From: an uncultured Dongia sp.
GTDB taxonomy: Bacteria > Pseudomonadota > Alphaproteobacteria > Dongiales > Dongiaceae
DNA length: 64,000 bases
NCBI RefSeq assembly: GCF_936916975.1
Contig: NZ_CAKZGO010000004.1
Location: 853,023-917,022, forward strand
Direction of reading: 5' to 3'
How positions within the stretch are numbered: position 1 is the stretch's first letter; each line of letters starts with the position of its first letter. The position numbers were made by a program, and so were the translations under genes. Below the pieces are notes generated by a model. It was not told the DNA's origin and searched no databases. It saw nothing but the letters and a program-made list of their open reading frames with translations. Shown here one piece after another: positions 16,565 to 26,110 of the stretch.

Positions 16565-17137
16565 TCACAAGCCCCAAGTGACGTCGTCGGTGACGGTCAA
16601 CCGCCAACCGGGCGCCGTGGGTGAGGGCGGCTGGAAATGGACCAGCGCGGTGTTGTGGATGTCGGTGCCGATCGGCAGGCCCATCAGATGCTCGAGCGCC
16701 CAGACCAGCCCGCCATGGGCGACGATCAGAACCGGCCCCTCCAGGGCAAGCGCCTCCTGCATGCCGTGCCGGACACGGGTGGCAAAATCCGCAAAGCTCT
16801 CGACGCCCGTGACAAACTCTCCTTGCCGCCAGGTGCCGAACCATTCCCGCGCTTCGGTTCCCTCATAGGGGCCGACATCGAATTCCTGCAGCCCATCGAG
16901 GAAATGGATCGGCAGGCCGAGATCGCGGTTGAGAATCTCCGCCGTGCGCCGCGCGCGCGACAAGGGCGAGGCGGCGATGCTCCGGAAGCCATGGTCCTTG
17001 AGATAGGGCCGTAGCCTTTCCGCCTGCGCCTCGCCGGTAGCATTGAGCGGGATGTCGCGGCGACCCTGCATCAGGCGCGCTTTGTTCCAATCCGTCTCGC
17101 CATGACGCACGAAATGAAACGGGATGGTGGGGATCAT
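16565..17137 (-). CDS. Histidine phosphatase family protein
   Basis: The protein has 190 residues. The catalytic loop RHGETDWNK lies near residue 10, the second Arg-rich stretch SPLSRARRTAEI follows, and the second catalytic His is in LIVAHGGLVWAL. It belongs to the phosphoglycerate mutase-like branch; without further context it could be an acid phosphatase, alpha-ribazole phosphatase or sugar-phosphate phosphatase. I place the start at MIPTIPFHFVRHGET; the longer open frame upstream (to 17395) has no family match. First gene of the phosphatase/pentapeptide/cyclase unit. Confidence 0.9.
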   Translation of the reverse strand: MIPTIPFHFVRHGETDWNKARLMQGRRDIPLNATGEAQAERLRPYLKDHGFRSIAASPLSRARRTAEILNRDLGLPIHFLDGLQEFDVGPYEGTEAREWFGTWRQGEFVTGVESFADFATRVRHGMQEALALEGPVLIVAHGGLVWALEHLMGLPIGTDIHNTALVHFQPPSPTAPGWRLTVTDDVTWGL

Positions 17138-17406
17138 GGGTGGATTGCTGCCAATGAGGGGATGTGCGAGGCCGCAGCTTGACGTAAGCAGCGGCTTTGT
17201 TAAAGTCCTCTCATGTCTTTGCGTCCTTATAGCGCGCACGCGTCGCGAATTAGCATCCCGGCCTGATCCGTTCAGGCCGGGCCCGTTCGCGCGCCCCAGG
17301 CTCATCCCCGATCGACAAGTTCCGATCAGCCGGCCCGGCGCCATTCTCAGAGATATAGCGGTAGCTTGCCCTTGCGCGTGCCGCCGAGAAGACAAGGTTC
17401 ATCATC

Positions 17407-17919
17407 ATGTATGCCGAAACGGCTGCTTCATCCCGCGCGGTCGCGCGTGCCTACCCATCCGTGCCGTTGCGATCACCCGACGCAAAAGGCGATCTGCAAT
17501 GCCTGTTCAAATCTTACGACGCCGCCTGCCTCGATTTTGATGCCGATGCGGTGGCGGCGTTCTACGACCTGCCCTGCCTGATCTCCACACAAGGCGGCAA
17601 TGCGAGCTTCACCGCGCGGGGCGAACTCCGTGCGGCCATGGCCAGAGTCTTTGCCGGCTATCGGCAACGCGGTCTGGTCTCGGCCAGCATCGCGGCATTG
17701 GAGGTCGCCACCCTCACCGCCGATTTTGCCCAGGCACAGGTGGTCTGGTCATTGAGCAAAGCGCGCGGTGTCGAGGTCGTGAGCTTTGCCTGCCGTTATA
17801 TGCTGCGCCGTGCCGACAATCGCTGGCGGATCGCCCATGCGGTGGCGCTTGATGAGGCAGAAAAACTCGCCCAGCCATCACCGCGGGCGCCGCTGCTCAG
17901 GCTGTCGCAGCAGACTTAG
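17407..17919 (+). CDS. NTF2-like (SnoaL-type) fold protein
   Basis: The 170-residue soluble protein shows the usual order of this fold: an N-terminal helix with LFKSYDAACLDFDADAVAAFYD, a strand with ISTQGG, then strands at the C-terminal side ending YMLRRADNRWRIAHAVAL. Members bind small hydrophobic ligands or act as isomerases; no catalytic residues can be set. A fair ribosome binding site (AAGACAAGG) precedes it. Its last 23 bases overlap the convergent hydrolase gene. Confidence 0.7.
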   Translation: MYAETAASSRAVARAYPSVPLRSPDAKGDLQCLFKSYDAACLDFDADAVAAFYDLPCLISTQGGNASFTARGELRAAMARVFAGYRQRGLVSASIAALEVATLTADFAQAQVVWSLSKARGVEVVSFACRYMLRRADNRWRIAHAVALDEAEKLAQPSPRAPLLRLSQQT

Positions 17920-18460
17920 CCCGGGCCGCGGCGCGCAATTCATCGAGCAGTAGGCGGCCGAGCGGCCAGGCACCAAAGCCGGCTGCGGGATTGATATGTC
18001 CCGCGGCACCGATATCGACGAAACGGCTGCCCCAGCTTTGCGCGAAGGCGGCAGCACGATCGCGCTTGATGTAGGGATCGTCGCTGCTGGCGATGACGAT
18101 GCCGTCGAACGGCAGGGGCTGGCGCGGCATCGGCCGGAAGGCACGGGTTTCCGGCGGTGTGTGCATATCGGAATCGACATCGGCCGGTGCCACCAGCAGG
18201 GCACCGGCGATATCGCGCGTATGCCGCGTTGCCCAATGCGCCACCAGCGCGCAGGACAGGCTATGCGCCACCAGGATCGGCGGAGTCTTGGCAATGGCGA
18301 TGGCAGTATCAAGGCGCGCCAGCCAATCGGCAAAATCGGGCCGGTCCCAATCGGATTGTTCCACCGCAGTGGCGACGGGACCAAGTTCCGCCTGCCACAG
18401 GCGCTGCCAATGCTGCGGGCCGGAATTGCCGAGGCCGGGAATGAGGATGACGGGAATCAC
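17897..18460 (-). CDS. RBBP9/YdeN-family serine hydrolase
   Basis: The 187-residue compact alpha/beta hydrolase shows VILIPGLGNSGPQHW near the N-terminus (the family signature), nucleophile Ser67 in VAHSLSC, an Asp in ASSDDPY and a His in GAAGHINPAAG. The substrate is unknown; many members act on small esters. Its start overlaps the Nudix stop by 4 bases, so the two are co-translated behind glutamate synthase. Confidence 0.9.
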   Translation of the reverse strand: MIPVILIPGLGNSGPQHWQRLWQAELGPVATAVEQSDWDRPDFADWLARLDTAIAIAKTPPILVAHSLSCALVAHWATRHTRDIAGALLVAPADVDSDMHTPPETRAFRPMPRQPLPFDGIVIASSDDPYIKRDRAAAFAQSWGSRFVDIGAAGHINPAAGFGAWPLGRLLLDELRAAARAKSAATA

Positions 18461-18933
18461 CGCGGCACCAGACGGAAAGGTGCAGGGGCCCGTTGCACGA
18501 AATCGTGCCAGATGTCAGCGATGGCGCGGCGTTGGCCGGCAAAGCTCATCAACTCCTGCGCTTCGGCCAAGCTGCACCAGCGATAATCGTCGCTGCCGTG
18601 ATCGAGAGTCACGGGTGTTTGTGCGGGCAGCAAGGCCACGAAGATCGGCATCAGGTCGATCGCGTTGTCGGGGGCGAAATAGAAAGTCTCGGTGAGGCCG
18701 CTGGTCAGCAGATCGGTAATCTCGATACCGGTTTCCTCCACGATCTCGCGCCGGGCTGCCACAGGTGCTGCCTCGCCGGGGTCGATGCCGCCGGTGATGA
18801 AGCCCCAGGCGCCGCCGGCGTGGGGGCCGGCGCGGCGCAGCAGCAGAATGCGCGCAGCTTCTCCAGCACCGGCGATCAGCGCCACGGCCACGGCGCGGCA
18901 CCGCAAAGGTACATCGCCATGGCGGCTGCTCAC
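18457..18933 (-). CDS. Nudix hydrolase
   Basis: The 158-residue protein carries a perfect Nudix box (G48, E54, R62-E63, E66-E67, G69) that binds the metal for hydrolysis of a nucleoside diphosphate linked to another group. The N-terminus RCRAVAVALIAG and LLLRRAGPHAGGAWGF are typical. Translation starts at a GTG one base after the gltB stop, so it is tied to the gltDB operon. The substrate cannot be read from sequence; housekeeping of oxidised or excess nucleotides is possible. Confidence 0.92.
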   Translation of the reverse strand: MSSRHGDVPLRCRAVAVALIAGAGEAARILLLRRAGPHAGGAWGFITGGIDPGEAAPVAARREIVEETGIEITDLLTSGLTETFYFAPDNAIDLMPIFVALLPAQTPVTLDHGSDDYRWCSLAEAQELMSFAGQRRAIADIWHDFVQRAPAPFRLVPR

Positions 18934-18934
18934 G

Positions 18935-21900
18935 TCACTTCGCCTTCTTCGCGGCGGATTTCGCCGGTTGGTCGGAGAGCGGATTGGCGAGCTTGTCGAG
19001 CATTTCCTTCGGTGCCACCTGCCAGAAGCGCTTCTTCTCCTCCGTCCAATCGTTCAACAGCCGGCCCGCGAATTTCGACTGCGTTTCGGTTGCATGTTCC
19101 TCGATCAATGCCTTGACATGCGCTTCCCAATAGGTGCTCTCCAGGCGTTGCGAGACGACCGTGTCGCTGTTGATGCGCAAAGGAAAGCGACCATCCTCGT
19201 CATAGACGAAGGCCATGCCGCCCGACATGCCGGCGCCGAAATTATCGCCGACCGCACCGAGGATCACCGCAGTGCCGCCGGTCATGTATTCGCAGCCATT
19301 GGAGCCGCAGCCTTCGATCACGACATCGGCGCCGGAATTGCGGACGGCGAAACGCTCGCCGGCTTGCCCTGCCGCGAACAGCTTGCCCGCCGTGGCGCCA
19401 TAGAGCACCGTGTTGCCAATGATGGTGTTGCGGTTGCTCTCCAACGGTGAAGACGGAAGTGTGCGCACGACGATGGTGCCACCGGACAATCCCTTGCCGA
19501 CATAATCATTGGCATCTCCGAAGACTTCCAACTTCAGACCTTGCACCGCAAAGGCGCCGAGCGATTGACCTGCCGACCCACGCAGACGCACGGTCAAATG
19601 GTTGGGCTTCAAACCCATCATGCCGAAGCGCTTGGTGATGTGCGAGGAAAGGCGCGTGCCGATGGCGCGGAACGTGTTGCGGATATTGTATTGCAGCTGC
19701 ATCTTCTCGCCGGCCTGGAAGAGTGCTGCGGCGTCCGTCACCATGCGCGCATCCAGCGTGTCGGGCACTTCGTTGCGGCCTTCCAGCGTGCAATAGCGCG
19801 CCTCGTTGCCGGGATCGGCCTGGGAGAGGATCGGGTTCAAATCCAGATCGTCGAGATCGGCGGCGCCACGGCTGACCTGTTCGATGAGTTCGGTGCGGCC
19901 GATGACGTCGTTCAAGGTTTTGACACCGAGCTGCGCCAGCACCTCGCGCACTTCCTCGGCGATGAAGCTGAAGAGGTTGACGACTTTCTCCGGTGTCCCG
20001 GTGAACTTTTCGCGGAGCGCCTTGTCCTGGGTACAGACGCCGACCGGACAGGTGTTGGAATGGCATTGTCGCACCATGATGCAGCCCATGGCGACGAGCG
20101 ATGCCGTGCCGATGCCGAACTCCTCGGCGCCGAGGATCGCGGCGATGACCACGTCGCGGCCGGTCTTGATGCCGCCATCGGTGCGTAGTTTCACGCGGTG
20201 GCGCAGGCGGTTGAGCGTCAGCACCTGATGGACTTCCGCCAGGCCCATTTCCCACGGGATGCCGGCATATTTGATGCTGGTATGGGGTGAGGCACCCGTG
20301 CCGCCGACATGGCCGGAGATGAGGATGACGTCGGCCTTCGCTTTGGCGACACCGGCCGCAATCGTGCCGATGCCCGAGCGCGCCACCAGCTTCACGCAGA
20401 CCTTGGCCTCCGGGTTGATCTGCTTCAGATCATAGATAAGTTGCGCCAGATCCTCGATCGAATAGATGTCGTGATGCGGCGGCGGCGAGATGAGCGAGAC
20501 GCCGGGCGTCGCATGGCGGAGCTTCGCAATCTCGACCGTCACCTTGAAGGCCGGCAGCTGGCCGCCTTCGCCGGGCTTGGCACCCTGCGCCACCTTGATC
20601 TCGATCTCGCGGCAATTGACCAGATATTCCGCAGTGACGCCGAAGCGCCCCGAGGCGATCTGCTTAATCGCGGAATTGGCGTTGTCGCCATTGGGCTGCG
20701 GCTTGAAGCGGATGGGGTCTTCGCCGCCTTCACCGGAATCGGATTTGGCGCCGATGCGGTTCATGGCGATGTTGAGCGTGCCATGAGCCTCCGGCCCCAG
20801 GGCGCCGAGGCTCATGCCCGGCGTCACGAAGCGCTTGCGGATCTCGGTGATGCTCTCGACCTCATCGGTCGAGATCGGCGTGGTGCCGGGCACGAAGTCG
20901 AGGAGATCGCGGATGGCAACCGGCGGCAGCTTCTGCACCGCTTCCGAATATCGCTTGAAGGTCTGGTAGGATTCGGAGGCCACAGCGGATTGCAGCGTGT
21001 GAATAAGCTCCGGGCCCCAGGCATGGGTCTCGCCGGATTTGCGGTACTTGTAGAAACCGCCCACCGGCAAGGTGACGACACTCTCGTTCCAGGCGCGCTG
21101 ATGCAATTCCTCGATGCGATGCTGGATGCCAGTCATGCCGATGCCTGAAATGCGGCTGGGCATGGAGGGGAAATATTCGGCGACAAGCGTGCGCGAGAGG
21201 CCCAGCGCCTCGAAATTGGCGCCGCCGCGATAGGACGAGACGACCGAGATGCCCATCTTGGACATGACCTTGAGCAGGCCCTGGTCGACGGCAGAGCGGT
21301 AATTGTCGAGGCAGTCTTCCAGCGGCAACTCACCGAACAGCCCGCGGCGGCGGCGATCCTCGATCGCGGCCTCTGCCACATAGGCGTTGACCGTGGTGGC
21401 ACCGACGCCGATCAGCACGGCGAAGTGATGCACGTCGAGGCATTCGCCGGAGCGCACATTGAGGCTGGTGAAGGTGCGCAGCTGCTGGCGCAGCAGATGC
21501 ACATGCACGGCGCCAGTCGCAAGGATCGTCGGAATGGCGGCGCGCGCGGCGCTGACATGCTCATCGGACAGCACCAGATGCATGGCACCGCCACGGACAG
21601 CGTCTTCGGCCTGGCGGCGGACCAGCTGGATCGCCTCACGCAAGGCGTTGTCGCCACCATTGATGTCAAACGTACAATCGATCTCGGCAACGCTGCTGCC
21701 CATATAGGCGCGCATCGCCTGGAATTCGGCGGTGGTGAGCACCGGGCTGTCCAGTTGCAGCAGGCGGCACTGGCTCTCATCCTGGTCGAGCACATTGCCG
21801 AGATTGCCGAGGCGGGTCTTGAGGCTCATCACCCGCTTCTCGCGAAGCGAGTCGATCGGCGGATTGGTGACCTGGCTGAAATTCTGCCGGAAGAACTGGT

Positions 21901-23467
21901 GGAGACCACGATAGCGGTCGGAGAGGACGGCCAGAGGCGTGTCGTCACCCATCGAGACGACGGCTTCCTTCGCTTCCTCGACCATGGGCTGCAGCACCAC
22001 TTCCATGTCTTCCATGGTGAGGCCGGCCGCGACCTGGCGGCGACGCAAATAATCCTTCTCGAAGATCGCCGGTTCGCCGCGGGTCTTCTTGATGAGGTCG
22101 TCGATGACGGTGATGTTCTTGACCCAGGCGGAGAAGTCGGCGGTGGCTGCGAGCTTGTCGAGAATCGTGTTGTTGTCGTAGAGCTTGCCTTCAGCGAGAT
22201 CGAGCGCCAGCATCTGCCCTGGCCCGAGGCGGCCCTTGGTCTTGAGCCGCGTCTCATCCAGCCGCACCATGCCGGTCTCGGAACCAGCGACCAGGATGCC
22301 GTCTTCGGTAACCGCATAGCGCAAGGGCCGCAAGCCGTTGCGATCGAGGCCGGCGACGACCCAATGCCCGGCGAAACCGCAGATCGCGGCCGGCCCGTCC
22401 CACGGTTCCATCACTGAATTGCAATAGGAGAACATGTCCTTGATGTTCTGCGGCATGGTGACACGGCCATCCCAGACATCGGGGATGAGCAGGCTTTTCA
22501 CCATCGGCAGGGGCCGCTCATGGGTGGTCAGGATCTCGAACACATTGTCGAGCTGCGCCGAATCCGAGCCGCCGGCCTGGATGACCGGCTTCAAATCGCC
22601 CATGCGATCGCCATAGACGCTGGAATAAAGCCGCGTCTCATGGGCGTTCATCCAGTTGACGTTACCCTTGATCGTGTTGATCTCGCCATTATGGGCGATG
22701 ACGCGGAAGGGCTGCGCCAGATTCCAGGTCGGGAAAGTGTTGGTCGAATAGCGCTGGTGATAGATGGCAAAGTTCGACACGAACCGCTCGTCGAGGAGGT
22801 CCGGGTAGAAGGAGGTCAGCTGTTCAGCCAGGAACATGCCCTTGTAGATGATCGAGCGGCAGGACATGGAGCAGATGTAAAGCTCGCTCACCTGCGCTGC
22901 GACCGCGGCGCGTTCGATGCGGCGGCGGATGATGTAGAGATCGGTCTCGAATTCCTCCTCCGAGACGCCGCGCGCATTGGCGATCATGATCTGCTCGATC
23001 TCGGGCCGCGTCGCGTTGGCCTTCTCACCGATGATGGTGATGTCGATCGGCACCTGGCGCCAGCCATAGATGGTGTAGCCGGCGTTCAAGATCTCCTGCT
23101 CGATGATGACGCGGCAGCTCTCCTGCTTGCCGAGATCGGTGCGCGGCAGAAAGATCTGGCCGACCGCGAACTTGCCCGGCTGCAGCGCCTGGCCGGCGCG
23201 ACGGATGAAATCCTCGAAGAAGGCGTGCGGAATCTGCACATGGATGCCGGCGCCGTCGCCGGTCTTGCCGTCGGCATCGACGGCACCGCGATGCCAGACA
23301 GCCTTCAAGGCTTCGACACCCATCAACACAACTTCGCGCCGTGGCTTGCCGTCGATCGCGGCAATGAGGCCCACGCCGCAGGCATCGCCTTCATCGGCCG
23401 GGTCGTACATGCCGGTGGCGTGAAGATGGGCGGCGTTCTTGCGGAACATCTCGACTTCGTAGGACAT
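18935..23467 (-). CDS. gltB: Glutamate synthase (NADPH) large subunit
   Basis: The 1510-residue enzyme makes two glutamates from glutamine and 2-oxoglutarate. The N-terminal class II amidotransferase domain begins at Cys30 (DACGVGL), so a 29-residue propeptide must be cleaved. The central FMN-binding synthase domain carries the 3Fe-4S cluster in CIMVRQCHSNTCPVGVC, and the C-terminal part is the Gly-rich beta-helix (GCGSNGCEYMTGG). The ribosome binding site AAGGAG is good. It follows gltD by 11 bases; small subunit first is a variant order. Confidence 0.98.
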   Translation of the reverse strand: MSYEVEMFRKNAAHLHATGMYDPADEGDACGVGLIAAIDGKPRREVVLMGVEALKAVWHRGAVDADGKTGDGAGIHVQIPHAFFEDFIRRAGQALQPGKFAVGQIFLPRTDLGKQESCRVIIEQEILNAGYTIYGWRQVPIDITIIGEKANATRPEIEQIMIANARGVSEEEFETDLYIIRRRIERAAVAAQVSELYICSMSCRSIIYKGMFLAEQLTSFYPDLLDERFVSNFAIYHQRYSTNTFPTWNLAQPFRVIAHNGEINTIKGNVNWMNAHETRLYSSVYGDRMGDLKPVIQAGGSDSAQLDNVFEILTTHERPLPMVKSLLIPDVWDGRVTMPQNIKDMFSYCNSVMEPWDGPAAICGFAGHWVVAGLDRNGLRPLRYAVTEDGILVAGSETGMVRLDETRLKTKGRLGPGQMLALDLAEGKLYDNNTILDKLAATADFSAWVKNITVIDDLIKKTRGEPAIFEKDYLRRRQVAAGLTMEDMEVVLQPMVEEAKEAVVSMGDDTPLAVLSDRYRGLHQFFRQNFSQVTNPPIDSLREKRVMSLKTRLGNLGNVLDQDESQCRLLQLDSPVLTTAEFQAMRAYMGSSVAEIDCTFDINGGDNALREAIQLVRRQAEDAVRGGAMHLVLSDEHVSAARAAIPTILATGAVHVHLLRQQLRTFTSLNVRSGECLDVHHFAVLIGVGATTVNAYVAEAAIEDRRRRGLFGELPLEDCLDNYRSAVDQGLLKVMSKMGISVVSSYRGGANFEALGLSRTLVAEYFPSMPSRISGIGMTGIQHRIEELHQRAWNESVVTLPVGGFYKYRKSGETHAWGPELIHTLQSAVASESYQTFKRYSEAVQKLPPVAIRDLLDFVPGTTPISTDEVESITEIRKRFVTPGMSLGALGPEAHGTLNIAMNRIGAKSDSGEGGEDPIRFKPQPNGDNANSAIKQIASGRFGVTAEYLVNCREIEIKVAQGAKPGEGGQLPAFKVTVEIAKLRHATPGVSLISPPPHHDIYSIEDLAQLIYDLKQINPEAKVCVKLVARSGIGTIAAGVAKAKADVILISGHVGGTGASPHTSIKYAGIPWEMGLAEVHQVLTLNRLRHRVKLRTDGGIKTGRDVVIAAILGAEEFGIGTASLVAMGCIMVRQCHSNTCPVGVCTQDKALREKFTGTPEKVVNLFSFIAEEVREVLAQLGVKTLNDVIGRTELIEQVSRGAADLDDLDLNPILSQADPGNEARYCTLEGRNEVPDTLDARMVTDAAALFQAGEKMQLQYNIRNTFRAIGTRLSSHITKRFGMMGLKPNHLTVRLRGSAGQSLGAFAVQGLKLEVFGDANDYVGKGLSGGTIVVRTLPSSPLESNRNTIIGNTVLYGATAGKLFAAGQAGERFAVRNSGADVVIEGCGSNGCEYMTGGTAVILGAVGDNFGAGMSGGMAFVYDEDGRFPLRINSDTVVSQRLESTYWEAHVKALIEEHATETQSKFAGRLLNDWTEEKKRFWQVAPKEMLDKLANPLSDQPAKSAAKKAK

Positions 23468-23478
23468 GATCCGGCTCC

Positions 23479-24921
23479 TTATTCCGCCGCGGCTTTGCGC
23501 GTGTTTTCTTTGAGGTAGGCGTCAATGCCGGCAGCGGCATCGCGGCCGTCGCGGATCGCCCAAACCACCAGGGATGCGCCACGCACGATGTCACCGGCAG
23601 CGAACACGCCGGGGATGGTGGTGGTGAGGTTGCGCCAGTTGACACGCACCGTGTTGGCCTTGGTGATCGAAAGCGCAGGCGCCTTCAGGCGCTGCGGCAG
23701 ATCTTCCGGCTCGAAGCCCAGCGCCTTGATGACGATATCTGCGGGCAGATCGAAGGCTGAGTCCTCGATGATGCGCGGTGTCTGGCGGCCGGTCGCATCA
23801 ACCATGCCGAGATGGATGCGTTCGGCGCGCACGGCGCGCACATGGCCGTTATCGTCGTCGAGGAAGGCCGAGGGCGAGGATTGCCAGATGAACTCGACGC
23901 CTTCTTCCTCGGCATTGTTCACCTCGCGCTGGGACCCCGGCATGTTGGCGCGGTCGCGGCGATAGAGGCACTTCACCGATTTGGCGCCCTGGCGAATGGC
24001 CGTCCGCACGCAATCCATGGCCGTGTCGCCACCGCCGATAACGACGATATTCTTGTCCTTGGCGTTGAGTTCGCCATTGGCGATCTCGACGACCTTGTCG
24101 CCGAGGCCATCGCGGTTGGCCGCAGTGAGGTATTGAAGAGCGGGGACGATACCTTTCGACCCGCTGCCGGGTGCGGCGAGATCACGGGCCTTGTAGACGC
24201 CGGTTGCGATCAGCAAGGCATCATGGCGCTGGCGCAATTCATCCAGCGAGGCATCGCGGCCGACCTCGAAGTTGAGCTGGAAATGGATGCCGCTCTCACG
24301 CAGCAGCTTTTCGCGCCGCGCCACCACCTGCTTGTCGAGCTTGAAATTGGGAATGCCATAGATGAGAAGCCCGCCGACGCGGTCGTAACGGTCATAGATG
24401 GTGACCTGGTAGCCCTTGCGGCGCAAAGCCTCGGCCGCGGCAAGTCCCGCTGGCCCCGCGCCGATGATGCCGACCGTCTGCGCCAGTTCCCGTGCGGGCT
24501 TCACCGGCTGGACCCAGCCTTTTTCGAAGGCAGTGTCGGTGACGTGGCGCTCGATGGCGCCGATGGTGACCGTGCCATGGCCGGACTGCTCGATCACGCA
24601 ATTGCCTTCGCACAGGCGGTCCTGGGGGCAGATGCGGCCGCAGATTTCCGGAAAGGTGTTGGTGGCGGCCGAGATCTCATAGGCCTCTTCGAGGCGGCCT
24701 TCGGCGGTCAATTTGAGCCAGTCCGGGATGTTGTTGTTGAGCGGGCAATGCACCTGGCAGAACGGCACGCCGCATTGCGAACAACGGCTGGCCTGGACCT
24801 GGGCGGATTTGGCGGCGAAATCGGCATAGATCTCGCCGAAATCCTCACGGCGATCATCGGCGGAGCGCTTGTCGGGCATCGACCGGTTGATCGACACGAA
24901 TTTCAGCAGCTTCTCCGCCAT
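23479..24921 (-). CDS. gltD: Glutamate synthase (NADPH) small subunit
   Basis: The 480-residue subunit oxidises NADPH and hands electrons to GltB. N-terminal Cys motifs CSQCGVPFCQVHCPLNNNIP and CGRICPQDRLCEGNC hold two 4Fe-4S clusters. The FAD loop is in GIIGAGPAGLAAAEALR and the NADPH loop in VIGGGDTAMDC. I use the ATG at 24921 (MAEKLLKF), which has GAGGG upstream; the longer frame adds residues with no family match. First gene of gltD-gltB-nudix-hydrolase. Confidence 0.97.
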   Translation of the reverse strand: MAEKLLKFVSINRSMPDKRSADDRREDFGEIYADFAAKSAQVQASRCSQCGVPFCQVHCPLNNNIPDWLKLTAEGRLEEAYEISAATNTFPEICGRICPQDRLCEGNCVIEQSGHGTVTIGAIERHVTDTAFEKGWVQPVKPARELAQTVGIIGAGPAGLAAAEALRRKGYQVTIYDRYDRVGGLLIYGIPNFKLDKQVVARREKLLRESGIHFQLNFEVGRDASLDELRQRHDALLIATGVYKARDLAAPGSGSKGIVPALQYLTAANRDGLGDKVVEIANGELNAKDKNIVVIGGGDTAMDCVRTAIRQGAKSVKCLYRRDRANMPGSQREVNNAEEEGVEFIWQSSPSAFLDDDNGHVRAVRAERIHLGMVDATGRQTPRIIEDSAFDLPADIVIKALGFEPEDLPQRLKAPALSITKANTVRVNWRNLTTTIPGVFAAGDIVRGASLVVWAIRDGRDAAAGIDAYLKENTRKAAAE

Positions 24922-24974
24922 GGCATTCCCTCGCTTTGGCTCGACTTTCCCATTCCGGCCTCGACCGGGCGGCA

Positions 24975-25002
24975 ACAATATCAGCCAGATTTGTCAGATC
25001 AA
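24975..25002 (-). promoter_or_regulatory. Candidate promoter of the gltDB operon
   Basis: On the minus strand TTGATC (24997-25002) and TATTGT (24975-24980) are 16 bases apart. The leader would be about 45 bases. The match is moderate. Confidence 0.35.
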
Positions 25003-25014
25003 TGGCGAAATGCA

Positions 25015-25031
25015 CAATAAGGACATTATTG
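25015..25031. promoter_or_regulatory. Small inverted repeat upstream of gltD
   Basis: CAATAA and TTATTG flank a 5-base centre. It sits just upstream of the candidate gltD promoter -35, where an activator or repressor site would be expected. The rest of the 327-base gap between gltD and uppP (24922-25248) holds no gene. Confidence 0.25.
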
Positions 25032-25248
25032 CTGACTTATTTGCTGTCCAATAGGTCAGATTGAATGGCGGACCCTCGCATATCGTCATTTCCTCGTCAT
25101 AAATAGGACCGAAAAGGGACTAATTATGACCATCGGCAGGATTCCAGTCGCGTGCTATAGGTCAACGCACTGATTCTGCTGATTCTCTTGGAACCGACGC
25201 GACTCCGGGCGACGAGCCGGCTGGAACCGTGCGGTGGGGATTGCTCGC

Positions 25249-26067
25249 GTGCCCAATATCGACATTCTGGTTCTGGCGGTGGTGCAGGGCATCACCGAAT
25301 TCCTGCCTGTCTCCTCCTCCGGCCACCTTATCCTGGTGCCGAAGCTTTTCTGCTGGCCGGATCAGGGCCTGACGCTGGACGTCGCGGCCCATGTCGGCAC
25401 GCTCATTGCGGTGCTGCTATATTTCTGGCGCGACGTTGGCAACATGGCAGGCGGCATCGCCAAAATTGCCCAGGGCAAGCGCGACAACCGGGCCCGCATG
25501 GTCTGGCTGCTGCTGGTGGCCTCGGTTCCGGCGCTGGCAATCGGCTTCATCCTCGACCGCTGGGCCGGCGACGCTTTGCGTGATTACCGCATCATTGCCG
25601 GCGCGCTGATCGGTTTCGGCATCCTGCTTTATCTTGCCGACCGCATGGGCCTCACGGTGCGCCGGCTCGAACACATGACGGCGGGCTCGGCGCTGGCGAT
25701 CGGCTTCTTCCAGTGCATCGCCTTCATCCCCGGCACCAGCCGATCGGGCATCACCATGACCATGGCGCGGCTGCTCGGTTATGAGCGCCAGGAGGCTGCA
25801 CGCTTTTCCTTCCTGCTGTCGATCCCCACTATTTCGGCGGCCGGCATCTGGAAGGGCTACCAGTTATGGCAGTCCGGCGATTATGCGGATGTGGAACGCG
25901 CGCTGATGATGGTGGGCTTCTCCGCCGTCACGGGCTTCCTCGCCATCACCTTCATGATGTACTGGCTGCGGCGCGCGAGCTTCGCGCCCTTCGTGGTCTA
26001 CCGCATCATCCTGGGGCTGGTGCTGCTTTACGGCATCTATGTGAGCCAAGTACCGGTGTGTCCGTAA
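25249..26067 (+). CDS. uppP: Undecaprenyl-diphosphatase
   Basis: The 272-residue integral membrane enzyme removes a phosphate from undecaprenyl diphosphate, recycling the lipid carrier for peptidoglycan and other surface polymers; it also gives bacitracin resistance. QGITEFLPVSSSGHL near residue 13 and PGTSRSG in the middle are the two catalytic motifs. There are about eight hydrophobic segments. I take the GTG at 25249 as the start, 8 bases after GGTGGGGA; a GTG at 25234 in the same frame is less likely. Confidence 0.95.
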   Translation: MPNIDILVLAVVQGITEFLPVSSSGHLILVPKLFCWPDQGLTLDVAAHVGTLIAVLLYFWRDVGNMAGGIAKIAQGKRDNRARMVWLLLVASVPALAIGFILDRWAGDALRDYRIIAGALIGFGILLYLADRMGLTVRRLEHMTAGSALAIGFFQCIAFIPGTSRSGITMTMARLLGYERQEAARFSFLLSIPTISAAGIWKGYQLWQSGDYADVERALMMVGFSAVTGFLAITFMMYWLRRASFAPFVVYRIILGLVLLYGIYVSQVPVCP

Positions 26068-26110
26068 GCGATTTCTGATCGCCCTTTGCCGACAACCGGA
26101 GAGGCGCTTC

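Noticed and set aside
25015..25031. The inverted repeat before gltD as a sigma-54 or NtrC site
   Set aside because: No GG-N10-GC promoter signature is present nearby; kept only as an unnamed small inverted repeat.
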